Assembly (NCBI RefSeq): GCF_000263195.1
Contig: NC_018748.1
Span: 1,240,001-1,304,000 of the forward strand
Direction of reading: 5' to 3'
Source: Emticicia oligotrophica DSM 17448
GTDB lineage: Bacteria > Bacteroidota > Bacteroidia > Cytophagales > Spirosomataceae
DNA: 64,000 bases
The position numbers and the translations under genes were made by a program. Numbering within the stretch: position 1 is the stretch's first letter; each line of letters opens with the position of its first letter. The notes beneath the pieces were generated by a model. It was not told the origin of the DNA and made no database searches. It was given only the letters and a program-made list of their open reading frames with translations. This document shows, piece after piece, positions 1 through 9,069 of the stretch.

Positions 1-342
1 TAAATGAAACTAGCAAACATAATGTGGCTAATTTTAAGACTTTATTTTTCATGTTTAAATCGATTTCAATGATTATGATTTTCCATTGTTGCTGCTGGGG
101 CATCTCGCTATGCGAAGTCTGAGACTTTGCATTTGTGTCGTTACATCTCCTGATGTCAACGTAAATATTGTCATCAGGAGATGACTTTTCGCCCGTGCGA
201 AGTTCACAAACTTCGCACAACAAATAAATAATATTTAACTTATTTTCTACCAATATGAAGCCCTTCTGGGGCAAATACAAACTATTTTAAATCTCGCTAT
301 GCGAAATTCGGTAACTTAGCTCGGACGAAACCTATCAGATTT
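1..342. repeat. Hairpin-rich spacer with duplicated gene tail
   Basis: No intact gene is seen here. Three hairpins lie in series: 110-132 (arms atgcgaagt/actttgcat, one wobble pair), 144-183 (perfect 12-bp arms catctcctgatg/catcaggagatg) and 195-218 (perfect 10-bp arms gtgcgaagtt/aacttcgcac). The 15-mer atctcgctatgcgaa occurs at 102-116 and again at 291-305. The 19 bases at 68-86 repeat exactly at 345-363, where they encode the C-terminal MENHNH of the next gene; the upstream copy also ends with a stop codon. This suggests a repeat-mediated rearrangement or the remnant 3' end of a paralogue. Confidence 0.6.
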
Positions 343-3120
343 CTAATGATTATGATTTTCCATAGCGGGCATAGGATTAGCCCCACCTAATCTTCGCTTC
401 ATATACTCAGCAATTTTCGGAAGCTTAGCTTTTTCAGCCATTTGTATGGCTCTTTTTGCATCTACATCGGCCAAAGGTTCGGCGGCATACCAGACCATTA
501 GGGGTAAATTATGGTCATTGGCATCTTCCTCTTTTTGCACCAATGCTTCAACCACACTCCAACGTTTACTTGGTTCAGTTCGTTGCATTGCCGATGCTAA
601 ATACAAACGCACCAATGCCGAATTATCAGATTTAGCCATCTTAGCCATTTGCGTAAGAGCTTCTTCAGAAAGTGACTTATTTTCTGCCAATAACTGAATA
701 GCCCAACTTCTGAGATACTCACTTTGGTTGGCTAAAAGTGTTATTAACTCTTGCTCTGAAAGACCGTTAGTCACGTGCAAAGTCCATAAAGCTCTTAGTT
801 TACGCGTTACGTCTGGGTTTGTATTTAAAATTACTTTAAGAGCATCATGCACTTGCTTATTTCCACCTCTTTCTTGCAAAATTGTTCGAGCCTGCCGCAC
901 ATACCATTCATTGGCATGAAGCTGATAATTAACTAATTCTAAATCAGTGGCTTTTCTTAAATCGACTTGTGTCCATTTATCAGTTTCATAGCTAATTTTA
1001 AAAATCCTACCCATTGTTTTATCGTGAACATCTGGGTTTGGACTATGACATTGATTTTTATCGTACCAGTCGATGGCATAAACCGAACCACTTGGGTCAT
1101 ATTTAAAATTCAGCCATTGCGACCAACTATCATTCATAGCCATAAAATCTTTTTTATGCTTACCTACGTAGCCCGAACCTTCACGCGTGAGTTGGTCAAT
1201 GTTCAGTTTAGCACCATTGATATTATTCATGAAGATATTGTTATGAAACTCCTTTGGCCAATTACTTCCACCTAAATAAATCATTGCTCCAGCGTGAGCG
1301 TGTCCGCCCCCTGCAGCACCCGAACGAAAATTTCCTGCATGTGGGCCACGGTCTCCCAGCCAGTGTACATGGTCGGCAATGGTTTTAATATCATCGTAGA
1401 TATATGGATTGAAATGTTTGCCCGCCTGACGAAAATAACGCCCTCCTTGAATGATGTGGTACAAATGCGGAATCACACAAGCAGTAATGAATGGGTGTCC
1501 ATAATCATTGAAATCAAGCCCCCATGGATTACTCGAACCTTCAGCAAAAACCTCGAAAGTATGTTTGGTTGGGTGAAAACGCCAAACCCCAGCATTTATT
1601 TTGGTTCTTTGGTCATCTGGAGTACCCGGTTTACCCACTTTTGAGTGTGTAAATACGCCATGTGTGCCATACAACCAACCATCTGGCCCCCAGCGTAAGC
1701 TATTGAGTGTTTCGTGGGTATCTTGTGTACCCCAGCCATCCAATAGTTTTTGTGGTTCACCTGTTGGGGTATCGGTACTAAAATCAGTTGGAATAAATAA
1801 TAAATATGGGGCAGCTCCTAACCAAACACCTCCCATGCCTACTTCTATTCCACTTACTAAATTCAGGCCTTCTTTAAAAACCTTTCTACTATCTAAAGTT
1901 CCATCACCATTCGTATCTTCAAAAATCAGAATTCTATCTCGACCTTGTCCTTCGGGTGCTGGTACTGGATAGGTGTGTCCTTCCACTACCCAAAGACGTC
2001 CTTTCCAATCAATCGTGAAACAAATTGGGCGAACAACTTCTGGCTCGGCAGCCGCCAAGGTTATCTTAAAACCTTTAGGGGGAGTCATGGCCTTGGCTGC
2101 TTCAATACCCGAAAGTCCAGCATTCAGTACAGGGTCAAGTGGTGGTAAAACAATGATGTCTTTTTTAAATAATTCATTCGAAAATTCTGGTCGAGAAGGA
2201 TAAAAAAGGAAGTTATCGAAGTTGATATGAGCAAATTTTTCATCTGGAATGTAAGGAATCTGCGAGATACCCGTTTCTTTATCAATGATTCGGATAAAGA
2301 TATTTTTATTCAAAAAAGCCTTCAAATCAACAACTATTGGTTGAAGATTTGCTCTCCCCTGTCCGCTCGTTTGGAAAATAACCTTTTTTGTATCGGCCAA
2401 TACGATTTCAACGCGAGTATCTTGTAAAGCTCCACCAGAAACCATAAATGAAGCAAATGGATGAGTGATTTTAAAAGGAACTGAAGTAAGTGTACCAGTA
2501 AGTTTATAATTTACAGTTCCACCACTACTCAAGAAATACTTGCCCTCGGGACCAATAGTCATATCTTTGGCATGTACTGGCGAAGGGTCTGCTCCAATAA
2601 CGGGGTTCGCAAATGAATCTCCTGTTGCTGTCCAATCTTGTAAAGAACCCGTTTCAAAATTCAAATTTAGCGGTTTCCCATTTTTGGTTGGAATCACGCC
2701 TACTACTTGTTTTTCTATGATATCACCTTCATGCACTTCTAATTTTCCAAGCATACCCGCTGCACGGTGCCCCGGCACAGTACAATAGTAAGTATCATTT
2801 TTATCAGCCACGAAAGTTATGCTTGCTTTTGAGCCTTTTTCAGAAACTGCACTACTCTTGATACCCATTTTTTCTAAAGCAATATCATGGGTCATTACCT
2901 CGCCATTGACAATGTTTATCCTTACTCTGCTACCTTTTTTTACTTTTAAAGTTGGGTTTCTCGTACCATTCTTCGCAAAATAGCCCAACATTGTTGTTTC
3001 GAGTGTAAATTCTTTATCAATTTTACTTGTGTCTTGTGTAGTTTGTGGTGAAAGTGCCTTTACTTTCGGGCATAGAAATACTCCTACGAGTAAAAGAAAA
3101 AGTAAACGTGTTTTGTACAT
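343..3120 (-). CDS. Cupredoxin-fused PVC-type membrane-bound dehydrogenase
   Basis: Predicted secreted or periplasmic 925-residue protein. Residues 1-22 look like a signal peptide. Residues about 38-132 form a plastocyanin/azurin-like domain with a full type 1 copper set: His78, Cys113, His118 and Met123 (motif CTVPGHRAAGM). Residues about 150-310 resemble a beta-sandwich. Residues about 345-740 match the PVC-type membrane-bound dehydrogenase (sorbosone-dehydrogenase-like beta-propeller) family, with calcium-loop-like DTNGDGTLD. The remainder is helical, HEAT-like. Many relatives carry a C-terminal cytochrome c, but no CxxCH is visible, so the copper domain may take the electron-acceptor role; that is inference. 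The DUF1080 gene just upstream fits a shared role in oxidised-sugar breakdown. Substrate unknown. Confidence 0.85.
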   Translation of the reverse strand: MYKTRLLFLLLVGVFLCPKVKALSPQTTQDTSKIDKEFTLETTMLGYFAKNGTRNPTLKVKKGSRVRINIVNGEVMTHDIALEKMGIKSSAVSEKGSKASITFVADKNDTYYCTVPGHRAAGMLGKLEVHEGDIIEKQVVGVIPTKNGKPLNLNFETGSLQDWTATGDSFANPVIGADPSPVHAKDMTIGPEGKYFLSSGGTVNYKLTGTLTSVPFKITHPFASFMVSGGALQDTRVEIVLADTKKVIFQTSGQGRANLQPIVVDLKAFLNKNIFIRIIDKETGISQIPYIPDEKFAHINFDNFLFYPSRPEFSNELFKKDIIVLPPLDPVLNAGLSGIEAAKAMTPPKGFKITLAAAEPEVVRPICFTIDWKGRLWVVEGHTYPVPAPEGQGRDRILIFEDTNGDGTLDSRKVFKEGLNLVSGIEVGMGGVWLGAAPYLLFIPTDFSTDTPTGEPQKLLDGWGTQDTHETLNSLRWGPDGWLYGTHGVFTHSKVGKPGTPDDQRTKINAGVWRFHPTKHTFEVFAEGSSNPWGLDFNDYGHPFITACVIPHLYHIIQGGRYFRQAGKHFNPYIYDDIKTIADHVHWLGDRGPHAGNFRSGAAGGGHAHAGAMIYLGGSNWPKEFHNNIFMNNINGAKLNIDQLTREGSGYVGKHKKDFMAMNDSWSQWLNFKYDPSGSVYAIDWYDKNQCHSPNPDVHDKTMGRIFKISYETDKWTQVDLRKATDLELVNYQLHANEWYVRQARTILQERGGNKQVHDALKVILNTNPDVTRKLRALWTLHVTNGLSEQELITLLANQSEYLRSWAIQLLAENKSLSEEALTQMAKMAKSDNSALVRLYLASAMQRTEPSKRWSVVEALVQKEEDANDHNLPLMVWYAAEPLADVDAKRAIQMAEKAKLPKIAEYMKRRLGGANPMPAMENHNH

Positions 3121-3171
3121 AGTTTTGTTGTATTAGGTTGAATAATGTTTTTGTGTATGCTTAAAGTACGT

Positions 3172-3804
3172 TTATGGCAATTCTTGAATTTGAATATCTT
3201 TGAAAAAGACCTGTGCGGCACCTCCGCCATGAATTTGTAATCCAATGAGGCCCGTTTGTGGAATTGTTAGGTCAGGCTCTGTGTAGTCAGTAGTTTGTTT
3301 ACCATTGATAAATATTTGAATGTGGCGTCCCTCGGCTCGGAGTTCGTAATCGTTCCAATCATTCAAACGAATGTATTGTTGCGTAAACTTAGGGTCTTGC
3401 CCCGCAATCGTTTTGTTTCTTCGAGATTCATCGTAGAGTGTTCCCCAGTAGCCTTCGCCATAATCGGCCTGATAACCTGTCATTTCATGAGCAGGGTCTT
3501 TTAATCTTTGGCTTCTAAATTGTATGCCGGAGTTAATAAAACCCTTATTTCCTGTGAGTTTAATTTTGAGTTTTAGAATAAAATTAGCGTAGTTACGTGT
3601 GGTGCAGAGGAAATTATTGTGCGGAACATCTTTATCTAAATATCCACCTATGAGTACTCCTTCGGCAATTCGCCAAGTATTTTCAATATCTCCTTCCCAA
3701 CCTTTGAAGGTTTTTCCATCAAAAAGTGGTGTAAATTTAGGGGGTGTACGAAACGACAGAAAGGCGAAAGCCAATATGACTAAGCCCAAACAAAGTTTTT
3801 GCAT
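3172..3804 (-). CDS. DUF1080 family protein (3-keto-disaccharide hydrolase-like)
   Basis: 210 residues with an N-terminal hydrophobic signal segment (residues 1-18) and one concanavalin-like DUF1080 domain, recognisable from FTPLFDGKTFKGWEGD near residue 25 and NDWNDYELRAEGRHIQIFIN near 150. Members of this family hydrolyse 3-keto-glycosides or bind glycans, usually outside the cytoplasm. It lies 51 bp upstream of the cupredoxin-dehydrogenase gene on the same strand, so the two probably form a transcription unit. The catalytic assignment comes from the family and was not tested by residue comparison. Confidence 0.85.
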   Translation of the reverse strand: MQKLCLGLVILAFAFLSFRTPPKFTPLFDGKTFKGWEGDIENTWRIAEGVLIGGYLDKDVPHNNFLCTTRNYANFILKLKIKLTGNKGFINSGIQFRSQRLKDPAHEMTGYQADYGEGYWGTLYDESRRNKTIAGQDPKFTQQYIRLNDWNDYELRAEGRHIQIFINGKQTTDYTEPDLTIPQTGLIGLQIHGGGAAQVFFKDIQIQELP

Positions 3805-3894
3805 AAAAAAGAGTATAGGTTGATATAGAATATGACATTAAAAATAATGAAATGATAATTGATAATCAACTTATTACCTATTATTCATGCAAAA

Positions 3895-3930
3895 AAATTA
3901 GTGCTACCTGAAATCAGATAGCACTAATTT
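3895..3930 (-). terminator. Terminator after the reductase gene
   Basis: A 17-bp hairpin with one mismatch (arms end in aaattagtgcta and tagcactaattt). Read on the minus strand it is followed by a run of eight T, so it fits as the terminator of the 3956-5023 gene. Confidence 0.8.
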
Positions 3931-3955
3931 GAATCAAATATTTGTCTCTAAGAAA

Positions 3956-5023
3956 TTAATCAATCTCAATTACTACTCCTTTGGTCATTGGGTGAGCCAC
4001 GCAAGTAAGAATAAAGCCCTGTTTGATTTCTTTTTCAGTTAAACCCTCTTCTTCGTCCATTTTCACTTTTCCTTCTACACATTTACCCATACATGCCGTG
4101 CACATACCCGCTTGGCACGAATACGGTAAGTCGATATCTTCTTCCAAAGCGGCCTCTAAGATTGTTTGATGTGGTTTTACTTCAAACTCAAATTCTTCGC
4201 CTTCATATTTTACCTTCACAGTTTGTGTTTGTAGCGTTTCGCCATCCTCTTCTTTGTTATCGCCTTCATCTGCTATTGCGGCATGGAAGTTTTCTTTGTG
4301 GATACGGCTTTTCGGTACATTATATATTTCTAAACCCTTTATTATATCTTCCATCATTTCATTTGGGCCACACATGTAGAAGTTATCAGTCGAAAAATCA
4401 GTATTAAATTCTTTCATCAAGCGAATAGCTAGACCTTGACTAATACGACCTTTTTGTCCAACCCATACCTCTGAAGGGCGACTCAAAACATGACTCACTA
4501 CCAAACGATTTCCGTATTGAGCTTCAAGTTCATGGAGTTTTTGCTTGAAAATAATCGACTCTTCGCTACGATTTCCATAAACAAGACTCACTCTCGAATT
4601 TGGCTCCATTTTTAAAACCGATTTGGCCATTGAAAGCAAAGGTGTGATTCCACTACCTGCTCCAAACATTACTAAATGTCGAGCATTATCAGCATCTGTT
4701 TCTACCACAAAATTGCCCATCGGTTCAATGATTTCTAAGAAATCACCAACCTTAACTTTATCATTGAGGTAGTTCGATACCAACCCACCAGCTACACGCT
4801 TCACGGTTACACCAATTGAGGTATCGCTATGCGGTGAAGTAGACATAGAATAGCTACGACGTACTTTTTTTCCGCCTTCTCCTGCTGGTACAATAATGGT
4901 AATGAACTGACCTGCTTTGTATTTAATTTGCTCACTTAAAGGATGCCAGAAATAAATAGTTACACTATCTGAAGTTTCTTGTACAACTTCTTTTACCTGT
5001 AAGAAATAAGTTTTTAACGACAT
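3956..5023 (-). CDS. FAD/NAD(P)H reductase with C-terminal 2Fe-2S ferredoxin domain (PaaE-like)
   Basis: Soluble electron-transfer flavoprotein of 355 residues. The order is an FAD-binding beta-barrel with the RRSYS motif (residues 55-59), an NAD(P)H-binding domain (GAGSGITPLL at 121-130, MCGPNEMME at 217-225), a linker rich in acidic residues (250-265) and a plant-type 2Fe-2S domain. The cluster ligands are Cys303, Cys308, Cys311 and Cys341 (C-x4-C-x2-C-x29-C). This arrangement matches the reductase of phenylacetyl-CoA epoxidase and related oxygenase reductases. No paaABCD genes are nearby, so the physiological acceptor is unknown. Length is normal for the family. Confidence 0.9.
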   Translation of the reverse strand: MSLKTYFLQVKEVVQETSDSVTIYFWHPLSEQIKYKAGQFITIIVPAGEGGKKVRRSYSMSTSPHSDTSIGVTVKRVAGGLVSNYLNDKVKVGDFLEIIEPMGNFVVETDADNARHLVMFGAGSGITPLLSMAKSVLKMEPNSRVSLVYGNRSEESIIFKQKLHELEAQYGNRLVVSHVLSRPSEVWVGQKGRISQGLAIRLMKEFNTDFSTDNFYMCGPNEMMEDIIKGLEIYNVPKSRIHKENFHAAIADEGDNKEEDGETLQTQTVKVKYEGEEFEFEVKPHQTILEAALEEDIDLPYSCQAGMCTACMGKCVEGKVKMDEEEGLTEKEIKQGFILTCVAHPMTKGVVIEID

Positions 5024-5069
5024 TTTTGATTTTTATTTAGACCATGATTGATAAAACCATGTATCTGGA

Positions 5070-7535
5070 CTACTGACTAATTATTATCTTCTTAACAACT
5101 TCTTGCTCTGAAGTGTTTATTTTAAGGAAGTATTGGCCTCCAACTAAATTTCTAATATCAAATTTCTCTTGCTGAATTCCACCCAAGGCATTGATTTTTC
5201 TTTGTTCTACGATTCGGCCACGGCTATCTAAAATCGTAATGTTTAGAGCCTTGTTGGGTTGTAATTCGAAAGAAACGTTCAACTGTTCTGCTACTGGATT
5301 CGGGAAAACATTAACTAATGCTTTACTAAGTGGCTCGTTTGCCAAAATCGCACTTACCTTTATTTCCGTTTGGGCAGTTCCAAAGCAATTATTAGCATCT
5401 GTTACTTTTACAGTATAAGTACCCGTAGCATTAATTCCAATATTCAAAATACTCGGATTTTGAATATTGGCGGCAAAGCCATTAGGCCCACTCCATTCGT
5501 ATTTCAAAGGAGCCGTACCACTTGTTGCATTGCTGCTCAACTTCAATAATTCTCCTTCAAAATAAGGCCCAGAATTACTGGCAGTTACCGCTAATTTAAT
5601 GGCTTGTATCAGTAGGGCATTGGAAATACTACTTTCTTTACAGCCCGCAACCGCACATGTAGCAGTATAAGTAGTATTGTCTACTGGCGAAATGGCAATT
5701 GTAGTACCTGTCGAGCTATTTGACCATTTTAGCACGCCATCTTTACAGCTACTTGACGTGAGCGTTACTTTCTCGTTTCCGCCCGCACAAATGGATAACT
5801 TATCAGCTGCGATTACTGGAGGAGGAGTTTGACCAACGGTAATGTCTAGCGTATTGGTACTTTCAATTATTGGTGAAGTAGAAACCACCTTAACCTTATA
5901 AGTTCCGCTTTCTAAATCTTGGGCTGTTTTTACATTAACCGAGCGGCGAGGGTCACGGCCGATTTCGATGGCTTTATCAAAGCTTCCTGTTTTATCTGAT
6001 AATAATATTCTAAAATTATTATCAAGATTGAAATTTGCATCAGCCGTTGTGAAGGCAACCGTGAAACTTTGTCCTGCACAAAAGCTATTTGAGCTCAAAT
6101 TTGATAGCGTAATACTTGGTTGAACCTCTAAGCCAAATTTACCATTTTCAGTAAAATAATTAGTATATAAATCTACTGAACCCCCACGCCCGTCTTCTAC
6201 TTCTTTATTACAGCCATATAGCACAATCACGCCACCATTTTTAGGGTGAAGCATGAGTCTATAATCACTGTAAAATGTATAATCTTTGATTGCAACACCA
6301 TCTTCCCCAAACTTTGGATTGCCATTGGCATCGAAGTGCTGAACGGTTAGGTCATACCCAATATCTTTAGGTTTCAGCCAAAGCGTATAAACGCCATCTT
6401 TACCATCAGAAATCAGTTTATTTGGCAAAAAATAAGCTTTATCCGAACGAGGTGTAAAAACTTCATTTTTCCAAATAATATTGCCATTGGCATTAATTTT
6501 AGCTTTCTGAAAAGGTCTTGATTTATCACCAGTTTCTATCCAAGTGGCAAAACCACCACCATCACTTGTTGGTATAATCTGTACATCAAAAGTTGAATTT
6601 GACCCTAAATTTACTCCACTTATTCCCCATAAGTTTTTTCCGTCTTTATTTATTTTATGAACGAAAACTGTTCTTTTGTCTTCACCCGAAATTGTTCTTC
6701 CCACAATGGCGTTGCCATCAGTATCAACCTTAAACATATCAATTCGAGATTTGCCGTTGAAAGGATTAGGTAATGCTGCTGTGAGTGGAAGGATTTCCTT
6801 ATTACTGGTATCGAATGTTTGGAAAGAATAATCAGCATTAGGGTCTCGAACGAGGGCTAAGAACTTACTGTTTTTTTCATCGTAAATTACTTTTGTTTCC
6901 AAACCTTTGGCTTGCAACAATTTCGTTTCCTCCTCAATAACCGCACCTGAATAATTGAGTTTTTTTGTGTAAACTACATTATCATTGGTAGTTCGATTAA
7001 AATTATTGAAGGTTATTAGTAATTTATCATTTTTCAAATCATTCAACTCCAGTACTCCGTCATTAGCATCATCGCTTGTAAGTTCTTGTTCGGTTACTTT
7101 CACCCCATCAGCTGCCCATTGTGCTTTCCCTTCACTAGAAACATATTGTGCATATAAATTTCGGCGGTCGGTCTTATTTACATCAATACATCTATGCCAA
7201 AGAATATACGCTCCACCTTTGCCATCAGGTTTAATGAGTTTTGGGGTATAAATAAAAGTAGATTTATCTAAAATACGGCCAATTCTTAAACCATCTTTTG
7301 TCCATTGTGGAGTTCCTTTGGCATCTAGCTTCTGAGCATACAAATCAATCAAGTTATCACGATAATCCGCCCATACATAAAAGCTATTGGCATTATCATC
7401 TATTGAATATAAAACAGCATACTGAAAATCAGGGGCAGCACTAACTACAGTCGGAGTTGACGTGTTAGATTTCCACTGAGTATATCCCATTTCAACGGAG
7501 CATATGAACAGTAAGCTTACAAGAAAATATTTCAT
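5070..7535 (-). CDS. Secreted multidomain protein with T9SS type A sorting domain
   Basis: Start chosen at 7535, where MKYFLVSLLFICSVEMGYTQ gives a proper signal peptide; an upstream in-frame ATG at 7604 would bury it. The protein has about 821 residues. The first ~480 carry repeated segments of the type DGKGGAYILWH and DGGGFATWIE, suggesting a beta-propeller. Then follow Ig/PKD-like modules with cysteines (around 500-740, e.g. YEWSGPNGF) and a C-terminal T9SS sorting domain beginning near VFPNPVAEQLNVSF and ending KKIIISQ. It should be exported by the type IX system and anchored or released at the cell surface. No enzymatic motif was recognised. A minus-strand TAAATTTG box at 7602-7609 may be its promoter -7 element. 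Confidence 0.85.
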   Translation of the reverse strand: MKYFLVSLLFICSVEMGYTQWKSNTSTPTVVSAAPDFQYAVLYSIDDNANSFYVWADYRDNLIDLYAQKLDAKGTPQWTKDGLRIGRILDKSTFIYTPKLIKPDGKGGAYILWHRCIDVNKTDRRNLYAQYVSSEGKAQWAADGVKVTEQELTSDDANDGVLELNDLKNDKLLITFNNFNRTTNDNVVYTKKLNYSGAVIEEETKLLQAKGLETKVIYDEKNSKFLALVRDPNADYSFQTFDTSNKEILPLTAALPNPFNGKSRIDMFKVDTDGNAIVGRTISGEDKRTVFVHKINKDGKNLWGISGVNLGSNSTFDVQIIPTSDGGGFATWIETGDKSRPFQKAKINANGNIIWKNEVFTPRSDKAYFLPNKLISDGKDGVYTLWLKPKDIGYDLTVQHFDANGNPKFGEDGVAIKDYTFYSDYRLMLHPKNGGVIVLYGCNKEVEDGRGGSVDLYTNYFTENGKFGLEVQPSITLSNLSSNSFCAGQSFTVAFTTADANFNLDNNFRILLSDKTGSFDKAIEIGRDPRRSVNVKTAQDLESGTYKVKVVSTSPIIESTNTLDITVGQTPPPVIAADKLSICAGGNEKVTLTSSSCKDGVLKWSNSSTGTTIAISPVDNTTYTATCAVAGCKESSISNALLIQAIKLAVTASNSGPYFEGELLKLSSNATSGTAPLKYEWSGPNGFAANIQNPSILNIGINATGTYTVKVTDANNCFGTAQTEIKVSAILANEPLSKALVNVFPNPVAEQLNVSFELQPNKALNITILDSRGRIVEQRKINALGGIQQEKFDIRNLVGGQYFLKINTSEQEVVKKIIISQ

Positions 7536-7659
7536 GATTTTGGGTATGGATATAAAGGAAGAGTTTTTATGAAAGAACCCTAATGCGACTTGATATAAGT
7601 ACAAATTTACGTTCTTATCTTGAAATCAACTAATTAGAGATAAAATAATTCATAAGTTA

Positions 7660-7690
7660 TTGCTTTTATCAAAACAAATCTATAATTTTG
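7660..7690 (+). promoter_or_regulatory. Bacteroidota-type promoter for rplM
   Basis: TTG at 7660-7662, a 20-base spacer, then TAATTTTG at 7683-7690, an exact match to TAnnTTTG. Transcription would start near 7697, leaving a leader of about 230 bases before rplM. Confidence 0.7.
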
Positions 7691-7696
7691 CAGCCC

Positions 7697-7926
7697 CAAA
7701 ATACCACCCTCGTAGCGTAGCCCGTTTGTTCGAGGGAGCTATCAAGTTAGGGAAGTTAACTGTTCCGGAGTTGGCTAAGTGTTGTTTCAGCACCCCATAA
7801 CTTTCTGAAAAAGGTCATCGAAAAGCAGCCGTAATCGTTGGGAATGAAAGCTGAAAATAGTTGACAAATGCTTTTTTCAAATCGCCAGTAAAATGGCGTA
7901 TCGAACATTTAAAATAAATAAAAACA
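7697..7926 (+). promoter_or_regulatory. Long 5' leader of rplM, possible r-protein autoregulatory RNA
   Basis: Untranslated stretch between the promoter and the GTG start. It contains a hairpin at about 7706-7737 (ccctcg/cgaggg arms) and further GC-richer segments than the surrounding spacers. Leaders of this length upstream of ribosomal protein operons often bind the encoded protein. No named RNA family could be assigned by eye. Confidence 0.4.
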
Positions 7927-8373
7927 GTGAAGCATTTAAGTTACAAGACAGTTGCGGCAAACAGCCAAACTGTAAATAAAGAATGGGTAGTTGTTGATGC
8001 TACCGACAAAGTATTGGGCCGCTTGTGTAGCCAAATCGCGAATATTATTCGTGGTAAGAACAAAACAAACTATACTCCTCATGTAGATTGTGGTGACAAC
8101 GTGATTGTTATCAATGCTGAGAAAATCCGTTTGACTGGTAAGAAAATGACTGACAAAGTTTATATCCGTCACACAGGTCATCCAGGTGGACAGCGTTTCG
8201 CAACTCCACGTGAAATTTTGGCTAAAGATGGCCGTCGTGTAGTTGAAATGGCTGTAAAAGGTATGTTGCCGAAAGGTCGTTTAGGACGTCGTTTATATAC
8301 AAATCTTTATGTATATGCAGGTTCTGAGCACCCACACGCCGCTCAATCACCAAAAACAATCGAATTGGCTTAA
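7927..8373 (+). CDS. rplM: 50S ribosomal protein L13
   Basis: 148 residues, full length for L13. Diagnostic segments include WVVVDATDKVLGRL near residue 20, HTGHPGG near 82 and GMLPKGRLGRRL near 110. It starts with GTG at 7927; no ATG lies in frame nearby and the protein begins correctly at MKHLSYKT. It is first in the conserved rplM-rpsI-rpsB-tsf cluster, with 134 bases to rpsI, and is a structural 23S rRNA-binding protein of the large subunit. Confidence 0.98.
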   Translation: MKHLSYKTVAANSQTVNKEWVVVDATDKVLGRLCSQIANIIRGKNKTNYTPHVDCGDNVIVINAEKIRLTGKKMTDKVYIRHTGHPGGQRFATPREILAKDGRRVVEMAVKGMLPKGRLGRRLYTNLYVYAGSEHPHAAQSPKTIELA

Positions 8374-8507
8374 TTGATAAATTTGTTATTGGTCATTAGT
8401 TATCTTTTTGATTTTAAAAGCTAACTTTTCTCAAATAACATTCAATCAATTTCCCGATATCAGAATTCTTTATTAATCTCAGAATATTTTCAAATTTCTA
8501 TATACAA

Positions 8508-8894
8508 ATGCAAGTTATCAACGCAGTAGGTAGAAGAAAAACAGCCGTAGCTCGTATCTATATGAAAGCGGGAAATGGTGAAGTTTCTATAAATGGAAAA
8601 GGTTTGAAGGAATACTTCCCTTCAGAAATTCTTCAAATTATCTTAAATCAACCGTTCAATACAACAAGCACGGCTGGTCAATACGATCTTAAAGTAAACG
8701 TAAGTGGTGGTGGTATTGCTGGACAAGCTGAAGCTGTTCGTATGGCAATCTCTCGTGCATTGTGCGAAGCAAATGCAGAGAACCGTCCAGCGTTGAAAAA
8801 AGAAGGATTCTTAACTCGTGATGCACGTATGGTTGAACGTAAAAAACCAGGTCGTCGTAAAGCACGTAAGAGATTCCAATTCTCGAAACGTTAA
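8508..8894 (+). CDS. rpsI: 30S ribosomal protein S9
   Basis: 128 residues with the S9 signature VSGGGIAGQAEAVRMAISRAL near residues 65-85 and the canonical basic C-terminus ending FSKR, which reaches the P-site tRNA in the ribosome. It starts with ATG at 8508 and follows rplM in the standard order. Length and both ends are normal. Confidence 0.98.
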   Translation: MQVINAVGRRKTAVARIYMKAGNGEVSINGKGLKEYFPSEILQIILNQPFNTTSTAGQYDLKVNVSGGGIAGQAEAVRMAISRALCEANAENRPALKKEGFLTRDARMVERKKPGRRKARKRFQFSKR

Positions 8895-8898
8895 TACT

Positions 8899-8979
8899 AA
8901 TTTGGAGATTTGTCAATTTGAAGATTTGAAAATGATAATAATGAATTTTCAAATTACCAAATCGCCAAATTTCCAAATT
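8899..8979. repeat. Large imperfect inverted repeat of AATTTGnn units
   Basis: The 35-base arms 8899-8933 and 8945-8979 are inverted copies matching at 29 of 35 positions, separated by 11 bases. Each arm is built from phased ATTTG units about every 8 bases. It sits in the rpsI-rpsB spacer and is followed by a GC-richer hairpin (CAGCAC/GTGCTG) ahead of rpsB. Confidence 0.8.
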
Positions 8980-9069
8980 TATTATTATAGTCCAGACAGC
9001 ACTTAATCGTGTCCGGTGTGCTGTGCTGCGTAGTTTAATTTATTATTTACCTTTTACTAATTTAGTCAA

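Noticed and set aside
446-2788. Several plus-strand open frames of 60-120 codons opposite the first gene
   Set aside because: They are antisense to a strongly supported 925-residue gene, overlap each other and show no family motifs, starts or promoters.
3956-5023. Assigning the reductase as paaE with confidence
   Set aside because: Domain order fits, but none of the partner phenylacetate genes are present in the window.
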